Shown one piece after another: positions 18,403 through 26,581 of a stretch of DNA of 64,000 nt (its first letter is position 1; the number at the start of each line of letters is the position of its first letter). The stretch comes from PALSA-1296 sp038210275 (GTDB lineage Bacteria; Bacteroidota; Ignavibacteria; Palsa-1295), in assembly GCA_038210275.1 (NCBI GenBank), contig JBBQWV010000010.1:52605-116604 (forward strand), in the 5' to 3' direction. The notes beneath the pieces were generated by a model that was given only the letters and a program-made list of their open reading frames with translations, made no database searches and was not told the origin of the DNA. The position numbers were made by a program, and so were the translations under genes.

Positions 18403-18852
18403 CTACCCTCGTAATTTATCAAGCAGCCTATTGAGTTCTTTCGCTTCTGTCGCTGTCAGTGATTTGAAACTTTCGGTCCAACCATCTTCCTCGACATCTA
18501 CCTTTGCAAGAAGATCAAGTCCTTTTTTTGTGATGGCTACATCAACTTGTCTTCTATCAGCGGGGCATTCTCGGCGGCTGACGAGCTCTTTTGTGATAAG
18601 TTTATCGACAAGCCTCGAAGCATTCGAACTCTTATCAATCATCCGCTCAGTCAGGAGATTGATCGTTGCCGGATTCGGATGCTGCCCGCGCAATATGCGT
18701 AAAATATTGAACTGCTGAGGTGTCAGCTTAAAGTCTTTGAGTTTACATGAAGTCACACGCCCAACCCAACTTGAAGTGAAGCCAAGATTGATGATGAGCT
18801 TCTGATACTCGTTCTTAAACTTAATCTGCTTGATTTCTTTCCCGATCTCCAT
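18403..18852 (-). CDS. MarR-family transcriptional regulator
   Basis: 149 residues from the ATG at 18852. An extension to 19038 would translate a dispersed repeat and is rejected. The winged helix-turn-helix is clear: LTPQQFNILRILRG, LTERMIDKSSNASRLVDKLI (recognition helix), and the wing RRECPADRRQVDVAIT. Two cysteines (in VTSCKL and RRECPA) could be redox sensors, but the N-terminal sensing Cys of OhrR is absent. It probably represses its own operon with doxX, osmC and the ferredoxin. A near-perfect 23-bp palindrome lies just upstream of the start. Confidence 0.88.
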   Translation of the reverse strand: MEIGKEIKQIKFKNEYQKLIINLGFTSSWVGRVTSCKLKDFKLTPQQFNILRILRGQHPNPATINLLTERMIDKSSNASRLVDKLITKELVSRRECPADRRQVDVAITKKGLDLLAKVDVEEDGWTESFKSLTATEAKELNRLLDKLRG

Positions 18853-18856
18853 GATG

Positions 18857-18888
18857 CAAATATACGTAAAAACATTTAATGTTGTTAC
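18857..18888 (-). promoter_or_regulatory. marR promoter -7 box and palindromic operator
   Basis: On the minus strand TATATTTG (18864-18857) fits the Bacteroidota -7 box TAnnTTTG; its G is 5 bases from the ATG at 18852. The adjacent 18866-18888 is a 23-bp palindrome with one mismatched pair, core AACATT-T-AATGTT, arms extended by GTAA/TTAC. A MarR dimer bound there would block the -33 to -7 interval. The likely transcript is leaderless. Confidence 0.6.
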
Positions 18889-18918
18889 ATGAATTAAAAT
18901 TTTTGGTTTCGAGAGAAT

Positions 18919-19008
18919 CTCTCCAGTGGGGTGGACTCTTAGTCCGCCCGTCAATGACAAGGTATCATAGACTTTTAATAAGCTGTAAGAGTCCGCCCCA
19001 CAGGAGAG
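18919..19008. repeat. 90-bp inverted-repeat element, AGTGGGGCGGACT family
   Basis: The left arm 18919-18941 (CTCTCCAGTGGGGTGGACTC + TTA) is matched by the reverse complement of 18986-19008, with three differences in 23 bases. The interior continues AGTCCGCCCGTCAATG. The same left-end sequence recurs at 21991, and a relative lies at 58128-58195. No ORF is inside, so it is MITE-like or a hairpin element. Confidence 0.75.
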
Positions 19009-19047
19009 GGAATTACCCTTTTCTGTAACCTCCTCCACTCTTCATCG

Positions 19048-19055
19048 TATTTTTG
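19048..19055 (+). promoter_or_regulatory. Possible -7 box for the GT117 gene
   Basis: TATTTTTG fits TAnnTTTG and would start a transcript about 18 bases before the ATG at 19080. The -33 element is weak. Confidence 0.35.
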
Positions 19056-19079
19056 AAGTTCTTACATATAAGCCACCGA

Positions 19080-21974
19080 ATGAATCTGAAACGTACACAT
19101 TATATTTTTGCAGGCGTTGCCTTTGCGACAGCGTTCCTGACGTACTTCATGACCATGCAGCCGACGATTCCATTTTGGGATTGCGGCGAGTTCGCCGCAG
19201 CCGCATGGGCGCTGCAAGTGCCGCATCCGCCGGGGTCTCCGCTTTGGACAATCGTTGGTCGTATCGCCATGATGCTGCCGACGATGGCAGATCCTGTTGC
19301 GCGGTATAATCTTTTTGCCGTGCTTGCTTCGGCGGGGACGATCCTGATCACCTACCTGACGCTTGTACGTCTTATCAAACTTTGGCGCGGCGAGCCGAAG
19401 TCAACGGCAGATATTTTTACGCATTATGGCGCAGCGCTCATCGGCGCTTTGAGTTATTGCTTCACCGATAGCTTGTGGTTTAATGCGCTTGAATGCGAAG
19501 TGTATTCTTTCGGTACATTTTTTATAGTACTGATTCCCTGGCTGATGCTGATCTGGTACGATCATGCCGACGAAGAGCATAGTGAAAAATATCTTCTCTT
19601 AGTGGCTTATGTGATCGGACTTTCTATGGGAGTTCATCAACTTGCATTGCTGACGATCTTTCCATGCTTCATGCTCATCTATTACAAACGCCGTCAGAAT
19701 GTGACGGTAGCTTCGTGGATGGGAATGGTCGTTGGTTCGGTAATTGCATTCTTTATTGCGTACAAGCTTGTACTCTCGCAAATGGTTGAGTGGCTTGGTT
19801 CAAGCGGGATTTGGAAGGGGGTTGGAGTCGCAATTCTTTGTGGAGCAGTCTATGGCATTTGGTATTCACAAAAGAAAAAGAAGTCGACGCTTAACTTGAG
19901 TTTATGGGCATGCGTGCTGCTCTTTGTCGGATACTCAACCTATATGATGATGGTCGTCCGTGCAAATCAGGATACGCCGATGAATGAGAATTCGCCGAAG
20001 ACGCTTTCACGTTTGACGAGTTTCATTAATCGCGATCAGTACGGCTACCGTCCGCCATTCCCTCGTAGAGCAGTTGATGAAACCGGAGGGCATAACGGTC
20101 CGACTTGGACAAATTATTCCAGCGATTTCGATTTCTTCTGGAAGTACCAAACTGATCACATGTATCAGCGTTATCTCGAATGGAATTTCATCGGACGTGA
20201 CGGGGATAAGCAGGATGCAGGAGTAGATTGGTCAAAGACGCTTGGCATTCCGTTCTTCCTCGGTCTCTTCGGATGTTACTGGCATTTCAAACGCGATCCG
20301 AAACGTGCGCTGACATTACTTGCCACGTTCATCATGCTCGGTTGGATGACGGCATGGTATCAAAATCAGCAAGATCCGCAGCCGCGTGAGCGAGATTATT
20401 TTTATGTCGGCGCATTTTATGTCTATGCACTATGGATCGGCATCGGCGCAACGGGCATCATGGAAATGCTTCGCGCCAAAAAGAAAAATTCTGCCGACGA
20501 CGATCAAGTTGCCAATATGATTGTGACCGGAGAAGGCAACACTGCTTTGCTGGGCGGAGTATTTGCTGCTGCACTAATTCTTGTTCCGCTCAACCAATGC
20601 GTAGGGCTGATGGGGCTTGCCGCAGGCAAGAGTTTCGATCAGACTTCAAAATGGTCTGAGTATTCGCGTGAAGGGAATTATATTCCATACGATTACGGAT
20701 ATAATATTTTACAAAGCTGCGAGAAGGATGCTATCCTTTTCACGTTCGGAGATAACGATACATTTCCGCTGTGGTGTTTGCAGGATGTGTATTCTGTTCG
20801 GCGCGATGTTCGCATTGTGCAACTATCACTTTCTAATATCGGCTGGTACATTGATCAGCTAAAAAATCACGAACCGTGGGGCGCGAAGAAAATTGCATTA
20901 ACAAGTTTCACCGATGCCTCTTTGCAGGAGCCGCAGGAATCTCCCCTTGCTCCGCATATTGATCAGGGAGGAAAAAAGAATCAGAGCGTACCGATCAGCG
21001 CTGAAGCAGTTCGCTACATCACCGGTGATTCAAGCCGAGGTGCAGCGACACTTAACTGGGCACAGTCAGGTACGTATGGCGACGGAAAGTCAACCTATAT
21101 TTTTACTGTCAGCGATCAGCTTATTGTTGATATTCTAAAAAATAATATCAACGATCGTCCGATCTATTTCTCGACCTCTGTTCCGGATAATTACCGTTCA
21201 GGTCTTGATCCGTTTCTTGTCGCAGAAGGAATGGCATTACGTGTCACGCCGGATGCTCATGCTGATTACCATACCGATTATGGCGGTCCGGTTTTCGAAG
21301 ATCGCATGAAGGAATATCTTTATAATCCTCCAGCGACTCCATTCCAAACTCCGCATAAGGGAATGCTGATCCGGACATATAACGATCCGAAAGCGCATCA
21401 CAGTTATCTCGATGGTGCTTATGCACAAGCCTACTATCTTTGTTTTCTAAAACTTGCAACGTTTGAATTGCAGAAGGGAAATAAGCCCGAAGCATTACGC
21501 GCACTCGATTCAATGGATCACCGGCTTCCTCCGGAGATTGTCAATACCGATGATGTGCTCTTCGATATGGTTGCCGAAGATTTTGCGCAGGCAGGTGATT
21601 TGAAAAATGCAAAACGCTACGCAAATATCGCACTCAAAAATATTGATAATATGGAAAAGGGCGCTGCGACTCCGACAAATGAAACCGAAGCGCGGCGACA
21701 TCTCCAATTCGAGTTCATGCGATCAGGTATGAATATGATCCTCGGAAAGTATGATGAAGCCATCAGACTTTTTGCTGAGTTAAAAAAAGCAACGCATGAT
21801 AAATCCTTCGATATAAAATTAAGCGAAGCCGAAGCCCGCAAGCTCGAAGCCGCCGGCAACAAAGCCGCCGCCGCTGCCAAGTACGACGAGACGCTCAAAA
21901 TGCTCGGAGTACCCGACAGTCTCGTGCCTGGCGAATTCAAGTACATGTTTGCGAAGCGCGATGGGCTGAAGTAA
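19080..21974 (+). CDS. DUF2723 / GT117 family membrane glycosyltransferase (protein O-mannosyltransferase-like)
   Basis: 964 residues from the ATG at 19080; a TTG at 19053 is less likely. The N-terminal half has about ten transmembrane helices. The catalytic loop motif GEFAAAAWALQVPHPPGSPLW (first 15 residues decisive: FWDCGEFAAAAWALQ) holds Asp/Glu as in GT-C enzymes. A second cluster FGDNDTFPLWCLQDV is typical of DUF2723. The C-terminal ~150 residues are helical and TPR-like (ALRALDSMDHRLP, AEARKLEAAGNKAAAAAKYDE). In Bacteroidota this family is proposed to add the first sugar to exported proteins. It is divergent from marR. Confidence 0.88.
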   Translation: MNLKRTHYIFAGVAFATAFLTYFMTMQPTIPFWDCGEFAAAAWALQVPHPPGSPLWTIVGRIAMMLPTMADPVARYNLFAVLASAGTILITYLTLVRLIKLWRGEPKSTADIFTHYGAALIGALSYCFTDSLWFNALECEVYSFGTFFIVLIPWLMLIWYDHADEEHSEKYLLLVAYVIGLSMGVHQLALLTIFPCFMLIYYKRRQNVTVASWMGMVVGSVIAFFIAYKLVLSQMVEWLGSSGIWKGVGVAILCGAVYGIWYSQKKKKSTLNLSLWACVLLFVGYSTYMMMVVRANQDTPMNENSPKTLSRLTSFINRDQYGYRPPFPRRAVDETGGHNGPTWTNYSSDFDFFWKYQTDHMYQRYLEWNFIGRDGDKQDAGVDWSKTLGIPFFLGLFGCYWHFKRDPKRALTLLATFIMLGWMTAWYQNQQDPQPRERDYFYVGAFYVYALWIGIGATGIMEMLRAKKKNSADDDQVANMIVTGEGNTALLGGVFAAALILVPLNQCVGLMGLAAGKSFDQTSKWSEYSREGNYIPYDYGYNILQSCEKDAILFTFGDNDTFPLWCLQDVYSVRRDVRIVQLSLSNIGWYIDQLKNHEPWGAKKIALTSFTDASLQEPQESPLAPHIDQGGKKNQSVPISAEAVRYITGDSSRGAATLNWAQSGTYGDGKSTYIFTVSDQLIVDILKNNINDRPIYFSTSVPDNYRSGLDPFLVAEGMALRVTPDAHADYHTDYGGPVFEDRMKEYLYNPPATPFQTPHKGMLIRTYNDPKAHHSYLDGAYAQAYYLCFLKLATFELQKGNKPEALRALDSMDHRLPPEIVNTDDVLFDMVAEDFAQAGDLKNAKRYANIALKNIDNMEKGAATPTNETEARRHLQFEFMRSGMNMILGKYDEAIRLFAELKKATHDKSFDIKLSEAEARKLEAAGNKAAAAAKYDETLKMLGVPDSLVPGEFKYMFAKRDGLK

Positions 21975-21990
21975 ACTACTACGTAATTAC

Positions 21991-22034
21991 ACTCCAGTGG
22001 GGCGGACTCTAAGTCCGCCCATCAATCCCCATTG
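21991..22034. repeat. AGTGGGGCGGACT-family repeat (partial copy)
   Basis: CTCCAGTGGGGCGGACTCTA then AGTCCGCCCATCAAT matches the left end of the 18919-19008 element over about 35 bases. Only this end is present. GGCGGACT and AGTCCGCC form a local stem. Confidence 0.7.
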
Positions 22035-22111
22035 TCTGAACTGAGATTCCTAGAGGCACAACGCATATGCTCTACCCGCTAATTTGTTTTGTAGTTATTA
22101 GTAAAAAAAGT

Positions 22112-22152
22112 GTCATTGCGAGGAGTCCGCTTGCGGATGACGTGGCAATCTC
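22112..22152. repeat. GTCATTGCGAGGAG dispersed repeat (copy 2)
   Basis: GTCATTGCGAGGAGTCCGC, a short palindromic centre (TCCGCTTGCGGA), then GTGGCAATCTC. It is the best-preserved copy in the window. Related elements are common in metagenomic bacterial genomes. Confidence 0.75.
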
Positions 22153-22213
22153 AAATAGTTATCGTAATAATAAATCTCCGGATTAGAGATTCATTGGTTC
22201 TATCAAAACAGGA

Positions 22214-22285
22214 GCGGCACATTATTGTTCACAAAAAACAACCCTACATCCTCCCCGTAGCGGCAGGATATAGGGTAAGTGCCGC
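22214..22285. repeat. Nested stem-loop element
   Basis: The outer stem GCGGCAC (22214-22220) / GTGCCGC (22279-22285) is perfect. The inner stem ACCCTACATCCT (22241-22252) / AGGATATAGGGT (22265-22276) has 11 of 12 matches. The loop includes CCCCGTAGCGGC. It could be a structured RNA or a hairpin repeat unit; strand unknown. Confidence 0.6.
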
Positions 22286-22356
22286 ATCTTGTAAGTGCAA
22301 AGATACGGTGTCGGCTTTGCTGCAAGCTTAAACTTCTAAACTTAAGGTGAAAATTT

Positions 22357-23727
22357 TTACTCCCCAATAATCTTTGCCAATTCCTTATGCGAGATTGTCA
22401 GGGCTACTTCGTGGTCTATGATGCCGAGTTCTAAGAGGCGTTTGATGGCGATCTCTTTTGTTTTTTGTGTGATGTCTTGTACGGAATCAGTTTTGAAAAT
22501 AAATTTTAGCCACTTGATGCCTTTGCTTAAATGTGTGCGCTCATCGGCATTGACGTAATCGAAGAGCTTACCATTTAGCTCATCGCCTTTGGAATATGCT
22601 TCGCGCGAGTGACGCAGAACTTCCTGCACAATATTTGCTTCGCCGAAAAGATTGATCTCGGCAAATGAATATTCCGGTGGCATTTTTGTGCGGACTTTTA
22701 TTCCGAGCAATCGGTTCGCAAGATCGAAAGGATCGTAACCCAATTGCATCAAGGCTTTGTGACCAAGTTCGGTGTGGCGCGTTTCGTCATAAATAATGCG
22801 CGCAAGATCGTAATCAAATCCGAAAGGCACATCACGAATTTCATAGAGCACATTCGCAAATGTTTCGATGGCATCGAGTTCATCGCGCTGTGAGCGAATA
22901 AGATTCAGCGCAGTTTCATCGAACTCCGTTTTGTATTCGATCTTTCCTTTATCGGCGATCTTATATTCGTACGTATGTTCGAACGTATTAAATCGCGGAT
23001 CGCGCGTTGCGATGAACGAGCGTTCGAATGGTGCTTTATCTTGAGAGAGCAGCATTAGCGGACGGTCACTTTTTTCGGATTTACCGGTGATGCCGCCGAA
23101 AGAATTTAGAAGCTGCTCGAGATGCTGCTGCGTAAAGACGATATGGGCACCGTCATATCCGCCACGAGTATATGCATCAAGCGCAGCATTGCCCCAGAGA
23201 TACATCTCGGTGTAATCAGCGAGAATATTTTTTATGATGCGGATCGTCGGCGCATCGGCGACTTGATCGGATTGCTGCGCATGAATGCTATACGCATTGA
23301 TCAAATGCGGGAGCAGGACGCCATAGACTCCGGCAAGAAAATGCGCAGGAGATTCGGCAGCAATAAGCTCAGTAAAAAATTCTTCGATGTGCGGATCGGT
23401 GAAAGCATCGGTCGTTTCTTCGGAAGTGCGAAGCTCGGTAAGCCTTGTGCGAAGCGCCATTGCGGCTTCGGAATGATAATAGATATGCCGTCCATACTCA
23501 ACCTTCACTTCGAATTCCGGCGTACCCATCAGCCATCCTGCTTGCGCGCGAAGCAATAAACGCTCGAAGAGAAAATACCGTGAAAGTAATTCTGCATTTT
23601 CATCAACCCGATACGCGCCGCCAAGCTTACGATCATCCTTCGGGAAATCAAATTTCGTCAGAATCTCGCCCCGCCCATGCAATTCGCGCGTCCCTGTCCA
23701 CAAGCCATTTGTCTTTTCATCAGTCAT
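22357..23727 (-). CDS. Ferritin-like di-iron domain protein (DUF455-like)
   Basis: 456 residues, soluble and helical. The C-terminal half has two helix pairs carrying carboxylate-histidine motifs: DAIETF...IIYDETRHTELGHKAL and FGEANIVQEVLRHSRE...VNADERTHLSKG. This is the E-x-n-ExxH arrangement of a ferritin-like di-iron site. The N-terminal ~250 residues are family-specific and unassigned. DUF455 or related non-haem iron oxygenase-like proteins are the nearest guess. Substrate unknown. It is transcribed toward the repeat-rich region, alone on the minus strand. Confidence 0.6.
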   Translation of the reverse strand: MTDEKTNGLWTGTRELHGRGEILTKFDFPKDDRKLGGAYRVDENAELLSRYFLFERLLLRAQAGWLMGTPEFEVKVEYGRHIYYHSEAAMALRTRLTELRTSEETTDAFTDPHIEEFFTELIAAESPAHFLAGVYGVLLPHLINAYSIHAQQSDQVADAPTIRIIKNILADYTEMYLWGNAALDAYTRGGYDGAHIVFTQQHLEQLLNSFGGITGKSEKSDRPLMLLSQDKAPFERSFIATRDPRFNTFEHTYEYKIADKGKIEYKTEFDETALNLIRSQRDELDAIETFANVLYEIRDVPFGFDYDLARIIYDETRHTELGHKALMQLGYDPFDLANRLLGIKVRTKMPPEYSFAEINLFGEANIVQEVLRHSREAYSKGDELNGKLFDYVNADERTHLSKGIKWLKFIFKTDSVQDITQKTKEIAIKRLLELGIIDHEVALTISHKELAKIIGE

Positions 23728-23807
23728 AAAGGTTGTAACTTTGTGGAAGGGTAGAGAATTCCTTAGGGAAATCGGAACTTATTATTTTTTCAAATGCTTA
23801 GCTTCGT

Positions 23808-24389
23808 ATGCGATATTTACTGATTACAGTCCTTCTTTTTGTAGTAGGTTGCGATGATATACCATCGCGTCCTTCTTCCAACAATATTATTGACTCGAGC
23901 TATTTCAGCAATGTTTCATTTCTTCTCGCTAATAGTGAAAAAAAAATATCGGATAGTAGTATCACGTTGGCTCCCAGTATTTCCTGGAAGGATTCTCTGG
24001 GCAATTACACATCATTAGAGGATTTTCGTGGAAAAGTAGTCGTTCTGAATTTTTTCGCGACTTGGTGCGGAGCATGCAATTACGAAATGCCTTATTTCGT
24101 CCATGTCGCAGATTCTCTTTCTTCCAAAGTCTATGTTGTTGCAGTGTCAGTTAGTGATGGCGATTCCACATACTATACTCTTACTTCGCATAAGAGATAT
24201 GCAGATCGACGAGGAATTTCATTCCAGTTAATTGTAGACCCAAACCAGAAAGCGTATGCGAATTTTGGTGCTAAAGACTTTATTCCTTGGACTTTTGTCA
24301 TCGATAGAAACGGTTACATTGTTCACACCTTCAAAGGTGGGGTAGGTTCTGAGAAAGAACTAACAGATATTATTGATCAAATACCATAG
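23808..24389 (+). CDS. TlpA/ResA-like thioredoxin-fold lipoprotein
   Basis: 193 residues. The lipoprotein signal MRYLLITVLLFVVGC places lipidated Cys15 at the N-terminus. After a 45-residue linker comes a TlpA/AhpC-type thioredoxin domain, with active site W86-C87-G-A-C90 in FFATWCGAC and a cis-Pro region at DFIPWTFVIDRNG. It likely reduces disulfides in periplasmic apocytochromes or other proteins on the outer face of the membrane. No cytochrome c maturation genes are adjacent. Confidence 0.87.
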   Translation: MRYLLITVLLFVVGCDDIPSRPSSNNIIDSSYFSNVSFLLANSEKKISDSSITLAPSISWKDSLGNYTSLEDFRGKVVVLNFFATWCGACNYEMPYFVHVADSLSSKVYVVAVSVSDGDSTYYTLTSHKRYADRRGISFQLIVDPNQKAYANFGAKDFIPWTFVIDRNGYIVHTFKGGVGSEKELTDIIDQIP

Positions 24390-24409
24390 CAGTAAGAGTC
24401 TGCTACCTC

Positions 24410-26569
24410 TTGACGATCTATGGCTTAAATATCATCGACTGGCTCATCATCGCGCTCTATCTCGGCGCGCTGATCGCGATTGGGCGGTGGACTCGTAAGA
24501 AGATAAAAAATACGAACGATTTTTTCCAAGCCGGGCGCAGCTTCGGGAAAGTGATGACGAGTTTTCTGAATTTCGGCAATATGGTCAGCGCCGATCAAGC
24601 AGCAGGAGTTACGCGCGAAATATATCGGCAGGGTTTATCGGGCGTATGGTTTCAGAATCTTGTTCTTTTTATTACGCCGTTCTATTGGTTCAGTTCTGTT
24701 TTGCAACGTCGCGCGCGTTATGTTGCTCCGGGCGATATATATGAACATCGCTTCCAATCGAAATTTCTTTCCGGATTATTTGCTGTCTATCTTTTGCTCT
24801 CGGCGATCTACGGTTCATCGCTTGGCTATCTCATCACCGGTAAAACAATGCAGGCAGTTCTCCTGAAACCTGAGATAGAGTACACATCATCCGAGAGGCA
24901 AAGTGTTTCGCAATTTCGGGAGATGAAAACTCTTGAAGCAAAACAGTCCGTCGTCGATCGTCGATCGTCTATAGCTGATAGTCAAGGCAGGGATTCGACA
25001 ATCGACAATCGACCATCAACTATCGAGATAGCCCGACTAAATTATTTGCATGAGTTGGAAAAGAAAGGAGAGATAAAAGCAAGTATCTCGTATCTCAATC
25101 TTACTACCTTCTATATTATTTACGGACTTATCACCGCTGCATACGTCATCATGGGTGGACTCTTCGCCGCCGCATATACAGATGTCTTGCAAGGCATCAT
25201 GATATTTTTTCTTTCAACAGCGCTCATCCCTGTAGGGCTTCATGCACTTGGTGGATTTGCAGGACTTCATGCAAAAGTGCCGGATGCAATGTTTAATTTA
25301 TTCGGCAGCGGTGCGGGAAGTGAGTACACTTGGTATTTTGTGATGACGATGGTTGTGGTGAATCTGATCGGGCTTGCTCCGCGAAATTTCACTGTAGGAG
25401 GTTCAGCGAAAGATGATTCATCGGCGCGGATCGGAATGGTAACGGGCGCATTTGCGAAGCGTCTGATCATCATCGGTTGGGCATTGACGGGTGTGATCGC
25501 AGTCGGCTTATATGCCGATAAACTTTCCGATGCAACATTCATCTGGGGCACGATGACGCTTGATCTGCTGGGCACAGGATTTGTCGGACTCATGATCGCA
25601 AGCGTGCTCGCAGCGAATATGGCATCGAAGGCAGGATCGAGTTTAGAGTGGTCAGCGGCATTCACAAAAAATATTTTGTTGCCGCTCAAGCCACAGACAA
25701 CGGAGAAGCGTCAGTTATTTTTTGGTAGAGTTGTCATCTTAGTGGTGCTCATGGGAGGCATTGCTTTCGCAAGCATTACCGATGATATTCTCACAGTCTT
25801 TAAGTATGTGCTTTCTATTGGCACTGTTGTAGGTCCTGCACTATGGCTTGTCTATTTTTGGCGCAGACTTTCGACGAAGGCAGTGATTGTGCAAATGGTT
25901 TTATCAATAATGATCACCGTCGTTGTACCGAATACTATTCCGGCGATAAGTTCGTTGAAGCATAGCACAGAACTTACGACGGAGACGAAGAGCTACACTG
26001 AAGTTTCTAAAGTACGTGCGAAGGAATCGGATGTAAAAAATGGAACAGCAAAAACCGTAGGCGAGAAGATTGAAAAATCTATTACGGTTCAGCCGACAGC
26101 AATATATTTTGAACGAGTCGAGCGCGTTAATCCGAAAGATCCCAATTCTGCAAAAATAGGAGGAGGGGTATTCCGTTTCCAACTATGGATTCTCAGTAAA
26201 CTCAGTTTAGATCTTGAGAATTTCTCGAAGGCTGGACTTTCTACTGCATCGTTTGCATTCGATATTATTTTTCCGTTCATTATTCTTTTTATCGTCAGCC
26301 TGCTGACAAAACCAAATAGCAAAAAAGTATTGATAGAATTTTATGCGCGAGTTCATACGCCTGCAATCGCTGATAAAGAGCAGGATGCACTTGAAGTACA
26401 GAAGCGCATTGACGATCCTGAGATCGCTGAACGGAATAAAATATTCCCACATTCGAATTGGGAATTCCCGAAACCGACGCGGCAGGATGTTTGTGGATTT
26501 GCTGCTTGCTGGGCAGGCGTAGCCTTCATCATTCTGCTTTATATCGTCATCATGAATATTGGCTCGTAA
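24410..26569 (+). CDS. Sodium:solute symporter family (SSS) transporter with low-complexity insert
   Basis: 719 residues, longer than the ~500-600 typical of SSS. A TTG start is used because no ATG is near and the first TM helix begins 9 residues later (IIDWLIIALYLGALIAIG). The family core is intact: FFQAGRSFG, NMVSADQAAGVTREIY, GLITAAYVIMGGLFAAAYTDVLQG, and SVLAANMASKAGSSLEWSAAF. Two hydrophilic loops are enlarged. The first (about residues 160-225) contains a heptanucleotide inverted array translated as VVDRRSSIADSQ...TIDNRPSTIE. The second (about 515-575) is Glu/Lys-rich. Substrate probably a sugar or related solute, given the glycosidase 12 bases downstream. Confidence 0.85.
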   Translation: MTIYGLNIIDWLIIALYLGALIAIGRWTRKKIKNTNDFFQAGRSFGKVMTSFLNFGNMVSADQAAGVTREIYRQGLSGVWFQNLVLFITPFYWFSSVLQRRARYVAPGDIYEHRFQSKFLSGLFAVYLLLSAIYGSSLGYLITGKTMQAVLLKPEIEYTSSERQSVSQFREMKTLEAKQSVVDRRSSIADSQGRDSTIDNRPSTIEIARLNYLHELEKKGEIKASISYLNLTTFYIIYGLITAAYVIMGGLFAAAYTDVLQGIMIFFLSTALIPVGLHALGGFAGLHAKVPDAMFNLFGSGAGSEYTWYFVMTMVVVNLIGLAPRNFTVGGSAKDDSSARIGMVTGAFAKRLIIIGWALTGVIAVGLYADKLSDATFIWGTMTLDLLGTGFVGLMIASVLAANMASKAGSSLEWSAAFTKNILLPLKPQTTEKRQLFFGRVVILVVLMGGIAFASITDDILTVFKYVLSIGTVVGPALWLVYFWRRLSTKAVIVQMVLSIMITVVVPNTIPAISSLKHSTELTTETKSYTEVSKVRAKESDVKNGTAKTVGEKIEKSITVQPTAIYFERVERVNPKDPNSAKIGGGVFRFQLWILSKLSLDLENFSKAGLSTASFAFDIIFPFIILFIVSLLTKPNSKKVLIEFYARVHTPAIADKEQDALEVQKRIDDPEIAERNKIFPHSNWEFPKPTRQDVCGFAACWAGVAFIILLYIVIMNIGS
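24951..25029. repeat. In-frame inverted heptanucleotide array inside the SSS gene
   Basis: Left units TCGTCGA, TCGTCGA, TCGTCTA, TAGCTGA (24951-24978) and right units TCGACAA, TCGACAA, TCGACCA, TCAACTA (24995-25022) are each in exact 7-base register and of opposite sense. The reading frame stays open through them. Confidence 0.85.
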
Positions 26570-26574
26570 TTTTG
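26567..26574 (+). promoter_or_regulatory. Possible -7 box directly before the glycosidase gene
   Basis: TAATTTTG fits TAnnTTTG and ends 8 bases before the ATG at 26582, which would give a leaderless or nearly leaderless transcript. It overlaps the SSS stop codon, so the gene may also be read through from upstream. Confidence 0.35.
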
Positions 26575-26581
26575 CACTAAT

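Larger units (their letters stand above)
21975..22356. other. Repeat-filled convergent intergenic region
   Basis: 382 bases between the stops of two converging genes. It contains three structured repeats (21991-22034, 22112-22152, 22214-22285) and no credible ORF. No T-run terminator was seen, so these stems may act as bidirectional transcription barriers. Confidence 0.8.

Noticed and set aside
18853..19038. Extended MarR start at 19038.
   Set aside because: The extension translates the dispersed repeat at 18919-19008.
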